From contig JAKAAJ010000060.1 of NCBI GenBank assembly GCA_021802365.1, positions 1-6,138 on the forward strand: 6,138 nt of DNA, given 5' to 3'. This DNA is from Thermoplasmata archaeon (GTDB lineage: Archaea > Thermoplasmatota > Thermoplasmata > Thermoplasmatales > Thermoplasmataceae). The notes under the pieces were generated by a model that searched no databases, was not told where the DNA came from, and worked only from the letters and a program-made list of their open reading frames with translations. Shown here piece by piece: positions 1 to 5,959 of the stretch. The stretch's first letter is position 1. Each line of letters opens with the position of its first letter. The position numbers were made by a program, and so were the translations under genes.

Positions 1-1982
1 GTTTTTTCCACCTTCCCAGATGAATTGTAACGGAAATCCCCCATTCTGATTTCCGTACCGTCCTTTACAGACTTATCCTCTGGATAGACAGGGCAGACAC
101 TATTTCCATCGTCAGCGGCAATTATCATGCCCTGCGATTCGAGGCCCCTCAGTTTTGCCCATTTTATATTGTCGAGAATGACCACTTTCCGCCCAACCAG
201 CTTTTCCGGGTCAACACGACCCTTAAGTCCTGCAACTATCTGGGCTTCCCTGTATCCAAGTCCAACCTTCAGAACCAGCAGCCTGTCCGCGTCTGGATGG
301 TCACTTACAGAGATGACAGTGCCCACCTTGAGGTCCAGTCCGTTTGGATTGCCTTCAGATAGATCAAGCTTCCTGAATGGGGGACCAAAGGACAGCGGCT
401 CAAACCTGTCATTGATGTCACCAAGCAAGGTGATTCTAATTCCCTCTTTCTTCACTCTCTCGGAACCTATTCCTTCCATTATCTTTGATGACGATTCGGG
501 AATGTATGGATTAAGCATCACCGTAAGATCACGCGCTGCGACCATGGATATGAATAGTTTCCTTGATGCTGCTTCCTGATCTGTCTTTACCAGATCCCAT
601 GGAGCTGACTCATTGAGATACTGGTTTGCACTCTTTACCAGATCCAGCCACTGCATCAGGGCTTTTCTTATCTCCACTGCTTCCATCAGCTCCCGGTATC
701 TCTTTTCCCCTCCAATCAGGATGTCGAGAAATCTCCTGTCACTATCATCCGTTTCACCTCTGTATTCCACATGCAGATTACGCCTTGTGATGAATTCCAG
801 GACCCTGTTTATGTAATTCCCGTACTTGTCTATGAGCTCGGTGTTCACTCTTGATTCGACATCCTCAATGCTGAAGTCTGTATCTGATGTTTCAGGGAGA
901 TTGTATGCCAGATAGAAACGGAGATAATCCTTTGGAATTATTTCAAGCATCTCGCTGACTGTAAAGCCGATCTTCCTGCTTTTGGAGAACTTCTGCCCCC
1001 TGTATGTCATATATTCATTGGCCGGAACATTGTATGGTAGGTTAAGCCCACCCTTTGCCATGAGCATTGCCGGCCATATTATTGTGTGAAAAGGTATATT
1101 ATCCTTGCCGAGAAAATAGTACCCCTTCACTTCCGGATCCATGTAGTATTCCTTCCACAGATCTGGTTTCCCAACTTTCCTGGAATATATTCTGGCTCCT
1201 GAAATGTAGCCCATCAGTGCTTCGAACCAGACATAGACTCTCTTATTCTCATATCCGGGAACCGGAACTTTGACACCCCACTCTATATCTCTGGTGACAG
1301 GCCTCTCCCTGAGCCCGCCAGAGATGAAATTTCTTGTGTAAGCAAGAACGTTCTGCTTCCAGAAATTCTTGCCTTCCAGCCATTCAAGAAGTTTATCCTG
1401 GAACAGCTCAAGCCTGAAGAAGAGGTGTGTGGTCTGCCTGAACTCTGGAGTATCCCCACTGATAATGCACCTTGGCTCCTTCAGCTCCTGAGGGTCCAGG
1501 GTTCTTCCACAATTATCACACTGATCCCCCCTTGCACCTTCAAAACCGCAGTAGGGACAGATACCTTCTATGTATCGGTCAGGCATGAACCTGCCGCAGG
1601 TGGTGCAGTAGGGAGATATCATCTCATGCTGGCTCAGATATCCCTTCTTCAGGAAATCCCGGATGAACTCATCAGATAACTCCTGATGTTCCGGGTAAGT
1701 GGTTCTTGTGAAAATATCGAACTCTATGTCAAGGCTTCTGAACGTTTCCAGGTGTTCTTTGTGATATCTGTCAGCGATTTCAGAAGGTGATACCTTCATC
1801 TTTTCAGCAGATATGGTTATGGGAGTGCCATGCTCATCGCTTCCAGATACGTACAACACACTGTCTCCGTTCAATCTGTGGTATCTTACAAATATGTCTG
1901 GGCCTATGTAAGCTCCTGCAATCTGGCCAAGGTGAAGTGAACCGTTGGCATATGGAAGTGCACAGTTTACAAGTATCTTCAG
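1..1982 (-). CDS. metG: Methionyl-tRNA synthetase, 3' end cut by window edge
   Basis: This cytoplasmic class I synthetase charges tRNA-Met using ATP and methionine. The frame is open for 660 codons from base 1982 and leaves the window without a stop. Counting from the proposed start, residues 9-20 read LPYANGSLHLGQ, with HLGQ as the HIGH motif at 17-20. Cys pairs at 126/129, 142/145 and 155/158, plus Cys172, form the archaeal two-knuckle zinc insert. The KMSKS loop is KFSKS (331-335). From about residue 549 there is an EMAPII/Trbp111-like tRNA-binding domain (KVGTVISVSDHPDADRL, later GLESQGMIIA). Only a few residues should be missing, because about 110 residues of this domain are present. No ATG, GTG or TTG lies in frame between the upstream TAG (2003-2001) and the HIGH motif. 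CTG at 1982-1980 sits where the usual Met does (M-K-I-L-V), 8 bases after GGAGG. lysS ends 59 bases upstream. Identity is near certain; the start is inferred. Confidence 0.95.
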   Translation of the reverse strand, partial: MKILVNCALPYANGSLHLGQIAGAYIGPDIFVRYHRLNGDSVLYVSGSDEHGTPITISAEKMKVSPSEIADRYHKEHLETFRSLDIEFDIFTRTTYPEHQELSDEFIRDFLKKGYLSQHEMISPYCTTCGRFMPDRYIEGICPYCGFEGARGDQCDNCGRTLDPQELKEPRCIISGDTPEFRQTTHLFFRLELFQDKLLEWLEGKNFWKQNVLAYTRNFISGGLRERPVTRDIEWGVKVPVPGYENKRVYVWFEALMGYISGARIYSRKVGKPDLWKEYYMDPEVKGYYFLGKDNIPFHTIIWPAMLMAKGGLNLPYNVPANEYMTYRGQKFSKSRKIGFTVSEMLEIIPKDYLRFYLAYNLPETSDTDFSIEDVESRVNTELIDKYGNYINRVLEFITRRNLHVEYRGETDDSDRRFLDILIGGEKRYRELMEAVEIRKALMQWLDLVKSANQYLNESAPWDLVKTDQEAASRKLFISMVAARDLTVMLNPYIPESSSKIMEGIGSERVKKEGIRITLLGDINDRFEPLSFGPPFRKLDLSEGNPNGLDLKVGTVISVSDHPDADRLLVLKVGLGYREAQIVAGLKGRVDPEKLVGRKVVILDNIKWAKLRGLESQGMIIAADDGNSVCPVYPEDKSVKDGTEIRMGDFRYNSSGKVEK

Positions 1983-1985
1983 ATT

Positions 1986-1995
1986 TCTCTCCTCC
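1986..1995 (-). promoter_or_regulatory. Strong Shine-Dalgarno site that fixes the metG start
   Basis: The minus strand reads GGAGGAGAGA here, a near-perfect anti-16S match, and GGAGG is followed by 8 bases and then CTG AAG ATA CTT. This is the strongest ribosome binding site in the window. Its spacing is the main reason to take CTG (1982-1980) as the initiation codon. Confidence 0.7.
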
Positions 1996-2001
1996 TTTTC
2001 C

Positions 2002-2028
2002 TATATCCACAAGATATAAAATTTTAAA
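2002..2028 (-). promoter_or_regulatory. Possible metG promoter with AT-rich dyad
   Basis: The lysS-metG gap contains TTTAAAAT (2028-2021) and TTTTATAT (2021-2014) on the minus strand. Either could be a TATA box. The first would start transcription near 1999, leaving a short leader with the Shine-Dalgarno site. The second would start near 1992, cutting into it. A perfect dyad, TATATC, 5 bases, GATATA, covers 2002-2018. metG may instead, or also, be read through from lysS. Confidence 0.4.
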
Positions 2029-2041
2029 GTCAGGCTCACTC

Positions 2042-3553
2042 TCATGCAGAACACAGTGTGAGTCTGTTTCTTACATAATCTCTGTCAAGATTGGACAGAA
2101 AGTATCCAAGTCTTGGTCCCTTCTCCTTTCCTATCAGTGCCATGTAGAATGAAGAAAAACCAGTCTTCGGATCAAGTCCGTTTGAACCTATAAGCTCATG
2201 GATCTGATTGTGAATAGTTTCAGAATCCCACTTTATGGAATCCATCTTCCCGAGAAACTCAGAAACCAGGTGCTTCTGGGCCTCATCCATTGAGACTTTT
2301 TCACCCTCGGGAAGAAGTGAGAACTTCATAGAATCCGGGGCATATCTTGATACCCACTCCCTCACCACTTTCACACGATCAGACATTCCTGGAGCACCAA
2401 TACCTTCCCGGACGCCACTTCTCTTCAGAGATATATCAAGAGACTGTTCTGTTGTGTAAATCTGCACCAGTGTGACAAGATGCCTGAAGCTTATCTTCTC
2501 CTCATAGTGGGAATCGGGAGGAAGAGACAGTTCCATGGATCTCTTTCTGTCATCCTCAACAGGCTCTCCGGCTTTGACAGACTGATAAAGGCCTTCAAAT
2601 TCGTCAATTAGGCTGAGAAGCCCGTTTCCCGGGTCAAAGTCGATATGCCTGTTTGGATGTACTCTGGCAATAAGAAAACGCAGTATCTCTGGAGGGGCAA
2701 ATTCTGTCATCTCATATGCAGGGATTACGTTTCCAGTGGATGAGTGCATGGCTCCCTTCCCCTTCAGAAGTATTCTCTCATAAATGAGATAATCAGGAGC
2801 CCGGATTTTGTAAACCTGCTCAGCTATCATCTTGCCGGTGTCGTAAGATCCCCCCGGAGCACCGTGATCTTTCCCAAATGGCTCCACTGTAACACCAAGG
2901 GCAAACCATTTGGCAGGCCATTCTATGCGCCAGGGCATCTTTCCATCGGCTTTCCGAATATCTGAAACGCCTTCATTGCCGCATTTGCACCTGTATTTTA
3001 CATATGGCCTTTCGTATGAGATCACTGAGGTGCTGTTGATCTTTCCGCACTTTGAGCATATGGGATTGTAAGGTGACCATTCACCCTCTATCTTTCTTCC
3101 TGAGACTTTTTCCAGTATTTCCCTGATTTTCTGTGAATTGTTCATTGCTATGTCTATGGCCTGTTCAAAAACTCCCTTTGCATATAAGTCCCGGGTTCTT
3201 ATGACCTCAACATTCACACCTACCCTCTTAAGCACTTCGAGGAAAGGAGCAAGGAAATATTCCGAATAAGACAGAGGTCCTCCATCCGGTGCTGGAATTG
3301 AAAATAGAGGCATGCCAACATACTGCGCGTAATCCTGTGACAGAAAGGGATAAACCTTCCTCAGTGGGTCCATATCATCACAGAGATAGATGAATCTTGA
3401 TTTCAGGCCTGCATCGTTTGAGGCCCTGTATATCATATCTCCTGTGAGAATTTCCCGCATATTGCCGACATGAATGTGGCCGGATGGTGAAATGCCGGTT
3501 GATACCAGCTGCTCTCCTGACAGCTTAGACGCAAAGGCATCTGCCCAGTGCAT
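2042..3553 (-). CDS. lysS: Lysyl-tRNA synthetase, class I type
   Basis: This cytoplasmic enzyme charges tRNA-Lys with lysine using ATP. The 503-residue product has the class I LysRS plan and length and is unrelated to class II (LysU-type) LysRS. The N-terminal Rossmann domain carries SGHIHVGN (24-31), whose HVGN is the HIGH motif. A zinc ribbon follows, with Cys166/169 and Cys189/191 (CSKC, CKC). Next come the family segment PFGKDHGAPGGSYDTG and the signature loop GAMHSSTGNVI. The rest, with ARVHPNRHIDFDPG, is the helical anticodon-binding region. The signature loop is odd: M269-H-S-S-T273-G-N replaces the usual K-M-S-S-S-K-G-N, so both lysines are gone. The ATG at 3553 is 6 bases after the gfcR stop. 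The only Shine-Dalgarno-like bases (AGGT) overlap that stop, which suggests translational coupling. Identity is very secure. Confidence 0.96.
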   Translation of the reverse strand: MHWADAFASKLSGEQLVSTGISPSGHIHVGNMREILTGDMIYRASNDAGLKSRFIYLCDDMDPLRKVYPFLSQDYAQYVGMPLFSIPAPDGGPLSYSEYFLAPFLEVLKRVGVNVEVIRTRDLYAKGVFEQAIDIAMNNSQKIREILEKVSGRKIEGEWSPYNPICSKCGKINSTSVISYERPYVKYRCKCGNEGVSDIRKADGKMPWRIEWPAKWFALGVTVEPFGKDHGAPGGSYDTGKMIAEQVYKIRAPDYLIYERILLKGKGAMHSSTGNVIPAYEMTEFAPPEILRFLIARVHPNRHIDFDPGNGLLSLIDEFEGLYQSVKAGEPVEDDRKRSMELSLPPDSHYEEKISFRHLVTLVQIYTTEQSLDISLKRSGVREGIGAPGMSDRVKVVREWVSRYAPDSMKFSLLPEGEKVSMDEAQKHLVSEFLGKMDSIKWDSETIHNQIHELIGSNGLDPKTGFSSFYMALIGKEKGPRLGYFLSNLDRDYVRNRLTLCSA

Positions 3554-3559
3554 AAGGAC

Positions 3560-4156
3560 CTAAATGCCCCCTACAAGAACTGTTCTTATTAATGACCTTA
3601 CCTTCACTCCCTGGATCTCGTCGGATTTCATCTTCGAAGCTATTACCACTGCCAGAATCGGGTTTCCTCCCTCGTTCTTGACGTCAATTATTGCCCTCTT
3701 CATGGTCTCTCCTGTGCTCACAACATCATCAAGAATGACGATATTTTTTCCCTTTACAGAGGCAAAGTTGCTGCTGAAGAATCCCTCCTTTCTGGAAGGG
3801 TGGGGCCTGTATACCACAACCTCCTTTCCTGTGATATATGAGGCCATTGTTGCGTAGGGTATTCCATTTATAGTTATTCCAAGGAAGGCATCCGGTTCCA
3901 GGCCCATCCTGGAAGTTTCCTCATCAGTTATGTCAACAATAACTTCAGCAATGCTTCTTATCCTTTCACCGTTAACACCTATGCTTCTCCACCCAATCTT
4001 TACATCCTGTACAACCTGCTCCTTTACGAACTGCCTTCCCAGCAGCCATGTTACGGTACTTACAGACAGGTGAAGTTCAGTGGATATCTCCTTGTCAGAC
4101 ATGCCCTTGTTTTTAAGCTCAAGAGCTCTTTTGTAAAGTTCCTCAATGCTTTTCAT
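3560..4156 (-). CDS. gfcR: GfcR-type HTH-phosphoribosyltransferase regulator (PyrE-like)
   Basis: The 198-residue product has two parts. Residues 3-45 look like a helix-turn-helix ([20 protein letters not shown]). From about 55 it is a type I phosphoribosyltransferase fold whose PRPP-binding motif is [12 protein letters not shown] (141-152), with Asp143/Asp144 and Thr148-Gly149-Thr151. Such proteins are often labelled 'orotate phosphoribosyltransferase-like'. The N-terminal HTH instead fits the archaeal GfcR group; the Haloferax member is a regulator of sugar-degradation genes. By inference it binds DNA and senses PRPP or another phosphorylated ligand. A catalytic role in UMP synthesis is possible but less likely, as no other pyr gene is present. 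The gene heads the transcript that contains lysS. Its TATA box lies inside a perfect dyad, which suggests autoregulation. The ATG at 4156 is the first plausible start, with GAGG 10 bases upstream. Confidence 0.85.
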   Translation of the reverse strand: MKSIEELYKRALELKNKGMSDKEISTELHLSVSTVTWLLGRQFVKEQVVQDVKIGWRSIGVNGERIRSIAEVIVDITDEETSRMGLEPDAFLGITINGIPYATMASYITGKEVVVYRPHPSRKEGFFSSNFASVKGKNIVILDDVVSTGETMKRAIIDVKNEGGNPILAVVIASKMKSDEIQGVKVRSLIRTVLVGGI

Positions 4157-4178
4157 GATATCCAGTCCTCATTCCAGA

Positions 4179-4196
4179 TTTCCTTTTATAAGGAAA
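4179..4196 (-). promoter_or_regulatory. gfcR-lysS promoter: TATA box within an 18-bp dyad
   Basis: TTATAAAA (4191-4184, minus strand) is a good archaeal TATA box, about 31 bases upstream of the gfcR ATG, so transcription should begin near 4162 with a very short leader. The box is at the centre of a perfect inverted repeat, TTTCCTT, 4 bases, AAGGAAA. A dimer bound there would compete with TBP. The dyad is seen directly; its use as an operator is inferred. Confidence 0.6.
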
Positions 4197-4229
4197 ATTC
4201 TGGTCTTATCGTATCCTATAATTCCTGAT

Positions 4230-4267
4230 GGGGATATTAATAATTTGCAATCCCCTACCTTAGGGAT
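4230..4267 (-). terminator. Possible hairpin terminator after the HIT gene
   Basis: In the HIT mRNA, TAGGG (4265-4261) pairs with CCCTA (4257-4253) across a 3-base loop at the stop codon, extended by an AT pair past a bulged C. A competing stem pairs GGGGAT (4255-4250) with ATCCCC (4235-4230) around a 14-base AT-rich loop. There is no clean T tract behind either, so this is a weak call. Confidence 0.3.
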
Positions 4268-4701
4268 ATCCCATCTGAGGTTCCATTCTTCTGTATCTCT
4301 GATCTTACCTTTTCAGCCACCTCTTCGAGCTGCCAGTTTTCTGCCTGCATTCTGCCCCATTTCAACTCCCTTTCCTGGAATCTTGGTATAATGTGAACAT
4401 GGTAATGGAATACCCTCTGGTTTGCACTTTTCCCATTGTTCTGACCTATATTGATGCCATCGGCATTTACAGCCCTTACAATATATGGGGAAAGATACTT
4501 GGTCACCCTGTGAACCTCCAGATAGTCTTCATAATCAATGTCCAGGATATTCACAAAGTGCTTCTTTGGAATGACTAACGCATGTCCGGGTTCAACAGGT
4601 GCAATGTCCATAAATGCTATTACCGAATCTGTCTCGTAGATCACGGAAGCCCGATGCTTCCCGACGACTTCCCTGCAGAATACACAGCTGTTATCGGACA
4701 C
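4255..4701 (-). CDS. HIT-family nucleotide hydrolase (Hint/Ap4A-hydrolase-like)
   Basis: Histidine-triad proteins hydrolyse or transfer AMP from nucleoside phosphoramidates, dinucleoside polyphosphates or aminoacyl-adenylates. From GTG at 4701 the product is 148 residues, normal for the family. It begins with the zinc-type pair Cys6-x-x-Cys9 (SCVFCREVVG). The middle has PVEPGHALVIPKKH (35-48), then GINIGQNNG (82-90). The catalytic triad is HYHVHII, with His99, His101 and His103, followed by PRF. The open frame reaches ATG at 4752, but the extra 17 residues resemble no HIT N-terminus. A TATA box (4730-4723) predicts transcription from about 4701, exactly the GTG, so a leaderless GTG start is preferred. 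The substrate cannot be told from sequence. Two synthetase genes lie downstream on the same strand. The gene diverges from mrp. Confidence 0.92.
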   Translation of the reverse strand: MSDNSCVFCREVVGKHRASVIYETDSVIAFMDIAPVEPGHALVIPKKHFVNILDIDYEDYLEVHRVTKYLSPYIVRAVNADGINIGQNNGKSANQRVFHYHVHIIPRFQERELKWGRMQAENWQLEEVAEKVRSEIQKNGTSDGISLR

Positions 4702-4722
4702 TTTCAGACATTGAATGTGCAG

Positions 4723-4730
4723 ATAAAAAA
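4723..4730 (-). promoter_or_regulatory. TATA box of the HIT gene (leaderless)
   Basis: The minus strand reads TTTTTTAT, centred about 26 bases upstream of GTG 4701. This is the normal archaeal TATA-to-start distance, so the mRNA should begin at or next to its start codon. It lies inside the longer reading frame that begins at ATG 4752, which argues against that start. Confidence 0.5.
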
Positions 4731-4775
4731 GCTTCCAGAACCGGAATTCCATGATCCATTTGGAAATATTACAGA

Positions 4776-4784
4776 TTTAAAATA
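4776..4784 (+). promoter_or_regulatory. TATA box of mrp (leaderless)
   Basis: TTTAAAATA is centred 26 bases upstream of the mrp ATG at 4806, and no Shine-Dalgarno sequence precedes that ATG. The transcript should therefore start at the ATG. This box and the HIT box face away from each other about 50 bases apart. Confidence 0.6.
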
Positions 4785-4791
4785 AGTGATA

Positions 4792-4810
4792 GGCATATCC
4801 CTTATATGCC
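4792..4810. promoter_or_regulatory. Perfect 7-bp dyad across the mrp start
   Basis: GGCATAT and ATATGCC are separated by CCCTT, a perfect inverted repeat that covers the predicted transcription start and the ATG. In a leaderless gene a protein bound here would block initiation. An operator is plausible but inferred; chance is not excluded. Confidence 0.35.
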
Positions 4811-5642
4811 AAGTGGAAACATAAAGATAAACAAACCGCCACCAACACCCATAGTGGGTCCTCCACCAAAGTCCACAAAATATACCAATGTTGCCCATAC
4901 AATTATGGTAATGAGCGGAAAAGGCGGCGTTGGCAAATCAACAGTTTCTGTTAACCTTGCAGTTTCTCTGGGCCAGAAACACAGGGTTGGGGTAATAGAT
5001 GCTGATATCAACGGGCCGGATGATCCTAAACTTCTGGGTGTGGACAAAAAGTCCGTGGATGTCAGAGATAACAAGATTGTGCCAGTTTCCACTGATTACA
5101 ATGTTGATGTAATTTCAATGGCCTTTATGATTCCTTCCGAGGAGACGGCAATCATATGGAGAGGTGCTCTCAGGCACAAAGCAATTCAGCAATTTCTCGA
5201 AGATGTGGACTGGGGGAAGAGAGATTTCATTCTTCTTGATATGCCTCCAGGGACAGGCGATGAGGCCCTTACAGTTGCGCAGCTGGTTCCAGTTGTGGAC
5301 GGGGTCATAATTGTTGTTACACCACAGGACCTCGCACTCCTGGATGCCAAGAAGGCCATAAACTTCGCTCAACAGCTCAAACTTAAGGTTCTTGGAATTG
5401 TCGAGAATATGAGTGGCTTTGTCTGCCCACACTGCGGTGAGACCATTGATATATTCAAACGCGGTGGTGGGGAGGAGGCTGCCAAAAAGTATGGTGTACC
5501 ATTTCTGGGAAGGATCCCTCTAGTTCCGGATGTTGTATCCAAGGGAGATCAGGGGGTTCCGGCTTATGCTGCCTCTGAAGTTATAAAGAAGGCCTTCGAC
5601 ACCATAACTGAAAACCTGATGAAATCTCTTGAATCCAGGTAA
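4806..5642 (+). CDS. Mrp/NBP35-type P-loop ATPase, Fe-S cluster carrier
   Basis: ApbC/Mrp/Nbp35 proteins are cytosolic ATPases that hold a labile [4Fe-4S] cluster, usually at a dimer interface, and pass it to target proteins. The 278-residue product has a deviant Walker A motif, SGKGGVGKST (37-46), then VIDADINGPDDPKLLG (63-78), the switch II motif LLDMPPGTGDEA (143-154), VTPQDLALLDA (171-181) and ENMSGFVCPHCG (200-211). Cys207 and Cys210 are the cluster ligands typical of the family. The bacterial N-terminal DUF59 (MIP18) domain is absent, as is usual for archaeal members. In its place are about 30 residues rich in proline and lysine (KPPPTPIVGPPPK, 10-22). The ATG at 4806 is 26 bases from the TATA box centre. 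The gene is transcribed alone, divergent from the HIT gene and convergent with 23S rRNA. Family is certain; client proteins are unknown. Confidence 0.95.
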   Translation: MPSGNIKINKPPPTPIVGPPPKSTKYTNVAHTIMVMSGKGGVGKSTVSVNLAVSLGQKHRVGVIDADINGPDDPKLLGVDKKSVDVRDNKIVPVSTDYNVDVISMAFMIPSEETAIIWRGALRHKAIQQFLEDVDWGKRDFILLDMPPGTGDEALTVAQLVPVVDGVIIVVTPQDLALLDAKKAINFAQQLKLKVLGIVENMSGFVCPHCGETIDIFKRGGGEEAAKKYGVPFLGRIPLVPDVVSKGDQGVPAYAASEVIKKAFDTITENLMKSLESR

Positions 5643-5650
5643 GACTTAAC

Positions 5651-5700
5651 AGATTTGAGAACCGGTCTCATCTGATTTTTATCATTTTACTTTAATTTTA
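5651..5700 (+). terminator. Probable mrp terminator
   Basis: Starting 9 bases after the mrp stop, AGA and TGAGA (5651-5653, 5656-5660) pair with TCTCA and TCT (5666-5673) around an ACCGG loop, with a 2-base bulge. A T-rich tract follows (5676-5700) with runs of 5, 4, 3 and 4 T. T-runs are the main termination signal in archaea; the hairpin may add little. Confidence 0.6.
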
Positions 5701-5738
5701 TAAGTGCAGTGCTCTGTTATGTGTTATTTTCATGAATT

Positions 5739-5906
5739 TTAAATAATCGGAATCTGACCCAATATGACCTTCTTCATTCCACAGAATGAACATTCCGTGA
5801 CCTCATATCCTGTCAAGCTCTGGGCACTCTGTCTTATTTGATAGCCATTAACGGCCCTATCAATACATGCACACAGATAGAAAGATTTGATATGGATAGA
5901 TCCCAC
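5739..5906 (-). CDS. Doubtful small ORF with CxC and CxxC pairs
   Basis: Not recognised. An open frame of 55 codons runs from GTG (5906-5904) to TAA. It has no usable ATG; the upstream in-frame stop is TGA at 5930-5928. It encodes YLCACIDRAVNGYQ (10-23) and GYEVTECSFCGMKKVILG (33-50), giving Cys12, Cys14, Cys39 and Cys42. These could form one zinc site, and the charged CSFCGMKK segment looks protein-like. Against it are the GTG start without a clear ribosome site, the overlap of its 5' end with the 5876-5938 hairpin, and its position just behind a strong rRNA terminator. It could be a real zinc micro-protein, the eroded tail of an old gene, or chance. Confidence 0.25.
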   Translation of the reverse strand: MGSIHIKSFYLCACIDRAVNGYQIRQSAQSLTGYEVTECSFCGMKKVILGQIPII

Positions 5907-5938
5907 CGACCTATCCGGGAAATACTGTCAAATCTATC
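5876..5938. repeat. Long imperfect inverted repeat (hairpin)
   Basis: Three stacked arms pair: GATAG 5876-5880 with CTATC 5934-5938, ATTTGA 5885-5890 with TCAAAT 5928-5933, and GGATAG 5894-5899 with CTATCC 5911-5916. The tip loop has 11 bases and the middle has an asymmetric internal loop (3 against 11 bases). On the plus strand ACA follows 3 bases after the stem. The structure is seen directly; its role is unknown. Confidence 0.4.
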
Positions 5939-5959
5939 ATAACATAACAAGTACAATTT

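Noticed and set aside
787..793. GTGATGA, a match to the C box of C/D guide RNAs
   Set aside because: It is antisense inside metG, and I found no D or D' box at a fitting distance.
127..1679. Several plus-strand open frames across the metG region
   Set aside because: They lie antisense to metG, which is a well-conserved continuous protein, and their translations resemble no family.
4263..4272. Perfect palindrome GGGATATCCC in the last codons of the HIT gene
   Set aside because: It is inside coding sequence, its bases are used by the Gly-Ile-Ser-Leu codon context, and 10-bp palindromes are expected by chance in 6 kb.
4733..4750. TTCC/GGAA and GGAATTCC repeats upstream of the HIT TATA box
   Set aside because: Arms of only 4 bases with no link to a second copy; not distinguishable from chance.
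4802..5432. Minus-strand open frames opposite mrp
   Set aside because: Shadows of the mrp reading frame; the plus-strand protein has every Mrp motif.
5764..5841. 25-codon plus-strand frame from ATG in the intergenic region
   Set aside because: Very short, no promoter or ribosome site, and no recognisable motif.
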